Source of the DNA: DATAFT01 sp035544635
GTDB taxonomy: Bacteria; Acidobacteriota; Thermoanaerobaculia; Multivoradales; Multivoraceae
Length of the DNA: 12,603 nucleotides
Direction of reading: 5' to 3'
Assembly: GCA_035544635.1 (NCBI GenBank)
Contig: DATKDQ010000324.1
Coordinates: 1-12,603 of the forward strand
Below the pieces are notes generated by a model. The model did no database searches, had not been told where the DNA came from, and worked only from the letters and a program-made list of their open reading frames with translations. Below are positions 6,746 through 12,603 of the stretch, in pieces. The translations under genes and the position numbers were made by a program. Numbering within the stretch: position 1 is the first letter of the stretch; each line of letters starts with the position of its first letter.

Positions 6746-8866
6746 CTAGAGGGCCCGGTACCGGTCGTTGGTGAGCACCAGCCGGGGGAAGGTCTTGCCC
6801 GACCGCCTGGCGGCCAGGGTCTCCTTCTTCATGTCCTCGTCGAGCCAGTGCAGCCAAGACTCTTCGTACTCGCTCGCCAGCTTGACGCCGAACTCCTCCG
6901 GCCAGCGGATCCAGCGCCACGCCTCGAAGCGGTAGAAGGGCATCACGAAGCCGGGGACGAACACCGCCTCGTCGTGAAGGATCTCCTCCATGCGGTGCGC
7001 CAGGGTTTTCATCTCCTCGGCATCATCGGAAGCGGTGTAGCGGTCGATGAGCTGGTCGAGCTCGCGGTTGGCGAGCGAGAAGAGGTTGTTGGTCTGGACC
7101 TTGATCTTCCGGCTCGGATTGACCGAGCCGTCCTCGAGGAAGGGCCGGTCGTACGCGTTCACCGAGTGGAAGGTCTCCCAGTAGCGCGGGTACATCTCGG
7201 CGCTGGTGTTGAACGCGGTGAAGGCAACGTCGTGCTGCTTCTCCTGCACCTTCTTGAAGGAGGCGGTGGCGTCGAGCACCTCCAATCGATACTCGAGCCC
7301 GGCTTTCATGGCTTCCTCCCGCAGGATGGTGAGGATGTCGCGGAAGCTCTCATAACCGGTGGACAGGGTGAACGACAGGCGCTGCCCCCGGTCATTGACC
7401 AGAATCCCGTCGGCGCCGCGCTTCTCGAAGCCGGCACGAGCGAAGCTCTCGAGCGCCTGATCCACCGAGAACGGCCGGGGCTCGAGCGTGGGGTGGGTGA
7501 ACTCGCCGTAGCCGTCCGCGGTCGTGCGCATGCGCACGTAGTCGCCCCGGAAGTACTTCTCGATCACCAGCTCCCAGTTGGTCGCGTGGTGGATGCCGGC
7601 GCGCACGTTGGGGTCGTCGAGCAGCCGCTGGGCGGTGTTGATCCAGAGCCCCCAGGTCGAGCGCGGCGTGTCGTTGTAGAAGGTGTACTTGCCGATGTAG
7701 CCGTTCGCGACCAGCGGATCGTGGTCCGGCAGCTTGTCGTACCAGTACTCGGCCTCGCGGATGCGCATGGTGTCGAGCTCGCCCTTCTTGAAGGTCTCGA
7801 ACGCCTTGGCCTTGTCGCGGATGATGGTGAAGTGGACGCGATCGAAGTTGTAGCGGTTCCGCCAGAACTTCTTGTCCTTCGCCCACCACTCTTGGTTGCG
7901 GGTCAGCGTGATCGAGCGGCCCTTGTCGAGCTGATCGGTCAGAACGACGTAGGAACCCGAGGTCGGCTCGCGACGCCACTGGTAGCGCTCCACGAAATCG
8001 GGGCCGAGGTCCCGGTAGAAGTGCCTCGGGATGGGATTGAGGTCGAGCACGCGCTCGCTCATGTTGGGCTTCGCCTCGTGGAGCGAGATCGAAAAGGTGT
8101 GATCGTCGTAGCGCGTGACGCCAGAGTAGGTGCGGTGGTAGAAGTTGTTGTTCCAGGGCGCGTTGATGTAGGTGGATTGCATGAAGAAAAACATGAAGAA
8201 GACGTCTTCGGTGGTGATCGGATGGCCGTCCGACCACCGCGCCTCGGGGTCGATCCTCGCGTAAACGGTCTTCGACGGCTTGTCGATCGCCCACTCCTTG
8301 GCGATGCCGGGGAAGAGGTGGTGCCCCTTCGGCCCCACCTCCGTCACGTTGGGGTGGCGCCGCGCGAAGCGCATCGCGTTGTCGTCGAGGATGTAGGGGC
8401 GGAACGAGCCGTTGGCGTCGGGACCCACCGTGCGCAGCGTGCGCGGGTAATCCTGGATCGTCATGAACACGGTGCCGCCCTTCTTCGCCTCGGGCGAGCC
8501 GAGGTCGGGCAGGTCCATGCCGTCCTCCCACTCGAGCCCCTCCGGCAGGTCGGCGAGCGTCGCCTCGCGGAAGAAGAGCGGGAACTCGCCCGCCGCCGCC
8601 CGGCGGTCGATCTCCTCCTGCGTCACGTCGCCGCGCTCGAACGCGTCGCGCACCTCCGGCGGCAGCGCCACCTTGGTCCGGTAGTACTCCTCCACCTCGG
8701 CCGTGTTGTCGCGCCCGCCATGCGGCAGGTCGGCGTCGGCCGCGGTGTCGCCTCCGCCGCACCCGGTCAGGAATGGCGCGAGGACGAAACCGGCGAGCAG
8801 CGTGCAGGCGTGCTCGCGCGCGAGGCAGGCGCGGCGGCGCGGCGAGCGAGGAGTGGTTCTCTTCAT
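6746..8866 (-). CDS. peptide ABC transporter substrate-binding lipoprotein (SBP_bac_5 family)
   Basis: A 706-residue binding protein expected to capture oligopeptides outside the inner membrane and deliver them to the YejBE-type permeases. The leader is basic (MKRTTPRSPRRR), followed by a hydrophobic core and the lipobox LTGC, with Cys36 the probable lipidated residue, so it should be membrane-anchored. Residues 41-125 form a charged extension ahead of the SBP_bac_5 domain. That domain begins near SPEAKKGGTVFMT (124-136) and includes RTLRTVGPDANGSF, LFPGIAKEW and EARWSDGHPITTEDVFFMF. The C-terminal part holds DEAVFVPGFVMPFYR. At about 700 residues it is longer than OppA or DppA (about 540) and closer to the YejA group, though longer still. 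The ATG at 8866 has GAGG 5 nt upstream, overlapping the permease stop; an ATG at 8914 would lie inside the permease gene. Confidence 0.92.
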   Translation of the reverse strand: MKRTTPRSPRRRACLAREHACTLLAGFVLAPFLTGCGGGDTAADADLPHGGRDNTAEVEEYYRTKVALPPEVRDAFERGDVTQEEIDRRAAAGEFPLFFREATLADLPEGLEWEDGMDLPDLGSPEAKKGGTVFMTIQDYPRTLRTVGPDANGSFRPYILDDNAMRFARRHPNVTEVGPKGHHLFPGIAKEWAIDKPSKTVYARIDPEARWSDGHPITTEDVFFMFFFMQSTYINAPWNNNFYHRTYSGVTRYDDHTFSISLHEAKPNMSERVLDLNPIPRHFYRDLGPDFVERYQWRREPTSGSYVVLTDQLDKGRSITLTRNQEWWAKDKKFWRNRYNFDRVHFTIIRDKAKAFETFKKGELDTMRIREAEYWYDKLPDHDPLVANGYIGKYTFYNDTPRSTWGLWINTAQRLLDDPNVRAGIHHATNWELVIEKYFRGDYVRMRTTADGYGEFTHPTLEPRPFSVDQALESFARAGFEKRGADGILVNDRGQRLSFTLSTGYESFRDILTILREEAMKAGLEYRLEVLDATASFKKVQEKQHDVAFTAFNTSAEMYPRYWETFHSVNAYDRPFLEDGSVNPSRKIKVQTNNLFSLANRELDQLIDRYTASDDAEEMKTLAHRMEEILHDEAVFVPGFVMPFYRFEAWRWIRWPEEFGVKLASEYEESWLHWLDEDMKKETLAARRSGKTFPRLVLTNDRYRAL

Positions 8867-8871
8867 GGCGA

Positions 8872-8875
8872 CCTC
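8872..8875 (-). promoter_or_regulatory. ribosome binding site overlapping the YejE-like stop codon
   Basis: GAGG lies 5 nt before the binding-protein ATG (8866) and shares bases with the TGA stop of the YejE-like permease at 8874-8876. It decides the binding-protein start and suggests coupled translation. Confidence 0.75.
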
Positions 8876-9953
8876 ACTTGTAAACGGTGAAACGACGGGG
8901 ATCGAACGCCTCACGCACGGCCTCGCCGATGAAGGTGACCAGGGTGAGGATGAATACCAGCGCGACGAACGCCGAGGTGACGATCCAGGGGGCGGTGGTC
9001 AGGTTGTTGGTGCCCTGCTTGAGCAGCTCGCCGATCGAGGGCGTAGGCGGCGGCAGGCCCCAGCCCAGGAAGTCGAGCGCCGTGATGGCGGTGATGGCAC
9101 CGACCACGGTGAACGGCACGAAGGTGACGATGGTCGAGATCACGTTCGGGATGATGTGGTTGAAGATGATGCGCGGCGTCGAAGCGCCGAGCACCATGGC
9201 GGCCGCGGTGTAGTCGCGCTCCTTCTCGCGGTAGGTGGCGGTGCGCATGTAATACGTCATCGAGGTCCACGAGAAGAGCACCATGATCACGAGCAGGATC
9301 CCGATCCGCGTCGAGACGGCGAAGCTCGAAGGGATGATCGAGAACGCGATGATCACCATGTACAGGAACGGGATGTTCGACCACACCTCGATCAGTCGCT
9401 GCATGAGGAGGTCGAAGCTCCCGCCGAACCAGCCCATCAGACAGCCGATCGAGATCCCCACCAGATAGGTGAGCGCCATGAACGCGAGGGCGAACAGGAG
9501 CGCGATGCGGAAGCCGTAGACCACTCGCGCCAGGATGTCGCGCCCGGTGGAGTCGGTCCCCAGGTAGTGCCTGGACTCGGCCGACGGCGGCGCCGGCTTG
9601 AACACCCCCTGGTAGGCGTCGTTCTCGAATGGGTCCCAGGGGACCGGCGGCAGCACGACCAGGTTCTCGCCGCCCTCCGCTTCGAAATGGGCGCGCAGAG
9701 CCCGGTAGTTGACCGGCGTGCGCGCCGCGGGGCCCTCCAGCCCGAACTCCGCGCCCAGCTTCACGGCCGAGTAGGTCGGGAAGTACCAGCTCCCGTCGTA
9801 GCGCACGGCAATCGCCTTGCTCTCGATCAAGAGCTCCGCCCCGAGCGACAGCACGACCAGCGCCGCCAGCACCAGGAACGACCAGTAGCCGCGACGGATC
9901 TCGCGGAAGCGGCGCAGCTTGCGCTGCGTGAGGGGATTCAGGCGCAGTCGCAC
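8874..9953 (-). CDS. yejE: YejE-like peptide ABC transporter permease
   Basis: A 359-residue inner-membrane permease of the binding-protein-dependent importer family. It closely follows the YejE pattern: FREIRRGYWSFLVLAALVVL (16-35) as the first membrane segment, the periplasmic RYDGSWYFP motif (51-59) and a periplasmic loop of about 75 residues. The signature HYLGTDSTGRDILARVVYG is at 129-147, and the C-terminus is FIGEAVREAFDPRR. The EAA-type loop that docks the ATPases is at about 247-270 (DYTAAAMVLGASTPRI). YejABEF in enterobacteria imports peptides, including microcin C, and affects antimicrobial-peptide resistance; substrate here is unproven. The start is GTG at 9953, with AGGA 6 nt upstream overlapping the YejB-like stop. 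The gap between the two permease genes is only 9 nt. Confidence 0.93.
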   Translation of the reverse strand: MRLRLNPLTQRKLRRFREIRRGYWSFLVLAALVVLSLGAELLIESKAIAVRYDGSWYFPTYSAVKLGAEFGLEGPAARTPVNYRALRAHFEAEGGENLVVLPPVPWDPFENDAYQGVFKPAPPSAESRHYLGTDSTGRDILARVVYGFRIALLFALAFMALTYLVGISIGCLMGWFGGSFDLLMQRLIEVWSNIPFLYMVIIAFSIIPSSFAVSTRIGILLVIMVLFSWTSMTYYMRTATYREKERDYTAAAMVLGASTPRIIFNHIIPNVISTIVTFVPFTVVGAITAITALDFLGWGLPPPTPSIGELLKQGTNNLTTAPWIVTSAFVALVFILTLVTFIGEAVREAFDPRRFTVYK

Positions 9954-9959
9954 GCTCGA

Positions 9960-9964
9960 TCCTC
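9960..9964 (-). promoter_or_regulatory. ribosome binding site overlapping the YejB-like stop codon
   Basis: GAGGA sits 6 nt before the GTG start of the YejE-like gene and shares bases with the TGA stop (9963-9965) of the YejB-like gene. It supports the GTG start and translational coupling of the two permeases. Confidence 0.75.
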
Positions 9965-10982
9965 AACCGAAGCGGATCCGTGGATCGATGGTGGCGACCA
10001 GCGCATCGGAGGCGATGTTGCCGACCAGGAGCGCCAGGCTCGCGACCAGGACGACGCCCATTACCACCGGGTAGTCGCGGTCGAAGATCGCGTTGACGCC
10101 GAGCAGGCCGAACCCGTTGATGTCGAAGATGGTCTCGATCAGGAACGAGCCGGTGACGATGAGCACGATGTTCTGGCCGAAGGTGGTGGCGATCGGGATC
10201 AGCGAGTTGCGCAGCGCATGCCCGATTACAGCGCGCCGGAAGGAGACGCCCTTGGCCACCGCGGTGCGGATGTAGTCGGCGGCGAGGTTGTCCATCAGAT
10301 GGTTCTTCATCAGGAGCGTGGTCACGGCGAAGCTCCCGACCAGATAGCAGACGAGCGGCAGCGCCGCGTGCCTCACCACGTCGAGGACCTTCTCCCCCGC
10401 CGACAGGAACGGGTATTCCATGCTGGTGAAGCCGCCCATCGGGAACCACTCGAGGCGGGCGGCGAAGAACAGGAGGAGCAGCGTCCCCAGCACGTAGCCG
10501 GGCACGGCATAGCCCATGAAGATTACGACCGAGGTCAGGTTGTCCATCACGGTGCGGTGCCGGATCGCCTTCACTACGCCCAGGGGGATACAGACGACAT
10601 AGGTGGCGAGGATGGTGGCGACGCCGAAGAAGAGCGAGACCGGAAAGCGGGACTTCATGATGTCCAGCACCGGCTCGTTGTACCGATACGAGGAGCCCAG
10701 GTCCCCGCGCGCGAGCTTGCCGACCCACTGGACGTAGCTCTGATACCACGGCTTGTCGAAGCCGTAGTACTCCCGGAGCTGCTGGATCTGCGCCTCGGAG
10801 AGGGCCTGACCCTGACCCGAGACGCCGCCGCCACGCCCGGAGGCGTTCAACTGCTGCGCCTCCATGATCGCCCGTTCGAGCGGTCCGCCGGGCACGAAGC
10901 GGGTGACGAGGAAGACGATGAGGGTGATGCCGAAGAGGGTGGGCGGGACGAGCAAGACCCGACGCAGGAAGTAGTTACGCAT
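9963..10982 (-). CDS. yejB: YejB-like peptide ABC transporter permease
   Basis: A 339-residue inner-membrane permease that pairs with the YejE-like product. The N-terminus MRNYFLRRVLLVPPTLFGIT and the PGGPLERAI segment (31-39) match YejB. So do YGFDKPWYQSY (73-83), the EAA loop DYIRTAVAKGVSFRRAV (236-252) and the C-terminal stretch TGSFLIETIFDINGFGLLG (277-295). A soluble Gly/Gln-rich stretch at 40-70 follows the first helix, as in YejB relatives. An in-frame TGA four codons upstream makes ATG 10982 the first possible start. No Shine-Dalgarno sequence lies at normal distance; the nearest, GGAGGG, is 23 nt upstream. The gene begins 52 nt after the HtrA stop, so it could share the HtrA transcript or have its own promoter in that gap. 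Confidence 0.94.
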   Translation of the reverse strand: MRNYFLRRVLLVPPTLFGITLIVFLVTRFVPGGPLERAIMEAQQLNASGRGGGVSGQGQALSEAQIQQLREYYGFDKPWYQSYVQWVGKLARGDLGSSYRYNEPVLDIMKSRFPVSLFFGVATILATYVVCIPLGVVKAIRHRTVMDNLTSVVIFMGYAVPGYVLGTLLLLFFAARLEWFPMGGFTSMEYPFLSAGEKVLDVVRHAALPLVCYLVGSFAVTTLLMKNHLMDNLAADYIRTAVAKGVSFRRAVIGHALRNSLIPIATTFGQNIVLIVTGSFLIETIFDINGFGLLGVNAIFDRDYPVVMGVVLVASLALLVGNIASDALVATIDPRIRFG

Positions 10983-11008
10983 TGCGCCGATTCAGGCTAG
11001 CACAGCCC

Positions 11009-11020
11009 TCCGCGCGCGGA
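11009..11020. repeat. 12-bp perfect palindrome in the htrA-yejB gap
   Basis: tccgcgcgcgga is self-complementary and lies in the 52-bp gap between the protease and the first permease. It overlaps the only Shine-Dalgarno-like GGAGGG by a few bases. It is short, and alternating CG is common in such DNA, so it may be chance; a regulatory or attenuating role is only possible. Confidence 0.4.
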
Positions 11021-11034
11021 CCGAACGAACCAGA

Positions 11035-12579
11035 TCACTCCGCCCTGATCACCGCGAAGCGCCGGTAGCCGCCGGAGAGCACCGTCACGCGCACGCCGTC
11101 CTCGAGATCGTGCTTGCCGAGCTCTCGGCGCAGCTCCTCGGCGGTGGTCACCGGGGCGTCTCGCACCTGGACGATGACGTCGCCCTGGCGGATGCCCGCC
11201 TTGGCCGCGGGACCGAAGGGTTCGACCTGCGTGACGACGGCGCCGCGCACGCTGCCCTCGATGCCGAGCTGCGCGGCCATCTCCGGCGTGAGCGTCCGCA
11301 CCGTCATGCCGATACCCTGGTCGAGCTGTGTCGCCGGGCGGTCGGCCGTCGCCTGGTCGGTCGTGAGCTCGGCGATCTCGACCTCGACGGTACGACGCCT
11401 GCCGTCGCGGAAGACCTCCACCTCGACCGCCTCGCCGGGACGGGTGGCGGCCACCCGCATGCGCAGGTCGTCGGTGCGAGTCACCGGCGCGCCGTCGTAC
11501 TCGACGATGATGTCGCCGCCCTGGAGGCCGGCCGCGGCGGCTGGGCTCTCGGGATCGACGTCGCCGATCAGGACGCCGTCGCGCGATTGGAACCCGAACG
11601 ACTTCGCCAGATCGTCGTCGAGGTCCTGGATCGAGACGCCGAGGCGGCCGCGGGTCACCTTGCCCTCCTCGATCAGGCTGTTCATGACGTCCTTGGCCAT
11701 GTTGATCGGGATCGCGAAGCCGATCCCCATGTACCCGCCGGTGCGGCTGAAGATCGCGGTGTTGATCCCCACCACCTTGCCGTCGAGATCGAGCAGCGGT
11801 CCGCCGCTGTTGCCGGGGTTGATGGCGGCATCGGTCTGGATGAAGTTCTCGTAGTCGGCGATGCGCAGGTTCGAGCGACCGGTGGCGCTCACGATTCCGG
11901 CCGTGATCGAGGACGAGAGTCCGAAGGGCGTCCCGGCCGCGACCACCCACTGTCCCACCCGAAGCGTGTCGGAGTCGCCCAGCGGGAGCGGGGCGAGCCC
12001 GCCGTTCTCGACCTTGAGCACGGCGAGGTCGGTCTGCGGGTCGCTGCCGACGAGCCGGGCGCGCAGCTCACGCTCGTCGGTGGTGCGGACGGTGATCTGG
12101 TCCGCGCCGTCGACCACGTGCGCGTTGGTCAGGATGTAGCCATCCTTCGACACCATGAAGCCGGAGCCGAGGCCCTGCGGCGGGAAGGGCTGTGGCATCT
12201 GGAAGTCGAACGGCCGGCCACCGGGGCCGAAGAACCGATCGAAGAGGTCTCCGAACGGGCTCTCCTGGAACGGGTCGGCCTGGCCCTGGCCGCGCTGCTG
12301 CGGCCTGCGCTCGGTCGAGATGCTCACCACCGAGGGCCGAACCGCCTCGGCGACGTCCTCGAACGCGGACGAGAGCTGTCTCGCCAGCCCGAGATCCGCG
12401 CCGCGGTCGGCGTCGCGCGCCTGCAGCGCCGGCGTGTCCTCGCCCACCTCCGCGCGCCGTGTCACCTGGGCGTCGACGCTCTGCTCGAACGAGTCGCAGG
12501 CAGTCGCGCCGAGCGCCAGGACCAGCGCCAGCGCGGCGCGCGCAAGCAAAATCCAGGTACGAGATGGGGTGTGGATCAC
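11035..12579 (-). CDS. htrA: HtrA/DegP/DegQ-like periplasmic serine protease
   Basis: A 514-residue trypsin-fold protease with two PDZ domains, the DegP/DegQ/MucD layout, acting in periplasmic protein quality control. The N-terminal hydrophobic stretch (about 9-26) ends in ATAC with Cys28, so it may be a lipoprotein or an ordinary exported protein. A Pro/Phe/Gln-rich segment at 94-135 matches the regulatory LA loop. The catalytic triad is His154 (TNAHVV), Asp184 (TDLAVL) and Ser258 (GNSGGP). PDZ1 spans about 310-405 and PDZ2 about 420-512. The start is set at GTG 12579 because AAGGAG lies 5 nt before it. An ATG at 12600 would add seven residues, and the Shine-Dalgarno would then be inside the coding sequence. 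Its promoter lies outside the window. It is directly upstream of the peptide-importer operon. Confidence 0.94.
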   Translation of the reverse strand: MIHTPSRTWILLARAALALVLALGATACDSFEQSVDAQVTRRAEVGEDTPALQARDADRGADLGLARQLSSAFEDVAEAVRPSVVSISTERRPQQRGQGQADPFQESPFGDLFDRFFGPGGRPFDFQMPQPFPPQGLGSGFMVSKDGYILTNAHVVDGADQITVRTTDERELRARLVGSDPQTDLAVLKVENGGLAPLPLGDSDTLRVGQWVVAAGTPFGLSSSITAGIVSATGRSNLRIADYENFIQTDAAINPGNSGGPLLDLDGKVVGINTAIFSRTGGYMGIGFAIPINMAKDVMNSLIEEGKVTRGRLGVSIQDLDDDLAKSFGFQSRDGVLIGDVDPESPAAAAGLQGGDIIVEYDGAPVTRTDDLRMRVAATRPGEAVEVEVFRDGRRRTVEVEIAELTTDQATADRPATQLDQGIGMTVRTLTPEMAAQLGIEGSVRGAVVTQVEPFGPAAKAGIRQGDVIVQVRDAPVTTAEELRRELGKHDLEDGVRVTVLSGGYRRFAVIRAE

Positions 12580-12584
12580 GTTAA

Positions 12585-12590
12585 CTCCTT
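12585..12590 (-). promoter_or_regulatory. ribosome binding site that fixes the htrA start
   Basis: AAGGAG on the minus strand, separated by TTAAC from GTG at 12579, is the strongest ribosome site in the window. It selects the GTG over the ATG at 12600. Confidence 0.8.
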
Positions 12591-12603
12591 CCAGCTCCAT
12601 AGC

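Noticed and set aside
10994..10999. TGC-TAGCCT on the minus strand as an extended -10 promoter for the YejB-like gene.
   Set aside because: No -35-like hexamer appears at 16-19 nt, and the match is weak. It would also place the transcript start only a few bases before the ATG.
8703..11000. A 765-codon open frame on the plus strand opposite both permeases.
   Set aside because: Its product is almost entirely Asp/Arg/Glu/His/Gln with no domain, typical of a GC-rich shadow frame. The minus strand encodes well-conserved YejE and YejB relatives.

Overview
The window is GC-rich, tightly packed bacterial chromosome with eleven features that behave as chromosomal housekeeping or envelope genes. There is no mobile element, CRISPR array, tRNA or rRNA. 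Two lipoprotein-type leaders, a periplasmic HtrA protease, a secreted CsgG-domain protein and a YejBE-type peptide importer all point to a diderm (Gram-negative) bacterium. FolD has some motifs reminiscent of actinobacterial enzymes, but the sequence alone does not settle the phylum. GTG starts, strong G/C preference at third codon positions and very long antisense shadow frames fit a high-GC genome.

Layout. Positions 58-4500 are read on the plus strand: an acetyl-CoA acyltransferase-type thiolase (58-1242), a 191-bp gap with a strong 38-bp inverted repeat, a rhomboid-unrelated M50 site-2-type membrane metalloprotease with CBS domains (1434-2510), folD overlapping it by ATGA (2507-3376), a 203-bp gap with a TATAAT box, and a secreted CsgG-family protein (3580-4500). 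A 105-bp convergent gap with GC-rich hairpins follows. Positions 4606-12579 are read on the minus strand, in transcription order: HtrA/DegP-like protease, YejB-like permease, YejE-like permease, a large SBP_bac_5 lipoprotein, an OppD/DppD-type ATPase and an OppF/DppF-type ATPase. The six minus-strand genes are separated by at most 52 bp and mostly by under 21 bp. Stop codons overlap ribosome binding sites at two junctions, and GTGA overlaps at the last one, so at least the five transporter genes look like one operon.

How the genes may work together. The minus-strand cluster has every part of a peptide ABC importer: lipid-anchored binding protein, two permeases and two ATPases. It lies directly downstream of a periplasmic protease, so HtrA could make or clear the peptides that the importer takes up. 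That link is inferred from order and spacing only. The plus-strand genes look like unrelated metabolic and envelope functions: thiolysis/condensation of acyl-CoA, intramembrane proteolysis and one-carbon folate metabolism. No gene or array here is clearly a new system. The best leads are the HtrA-importer grouping, the inverted repeat before the M50 gene, the orphan CsgG-domain protein with a non-lipoprotein leader, and two genes whose only Shine-Dalgarno-like sequence lies 23-24 nt upstream of the start.
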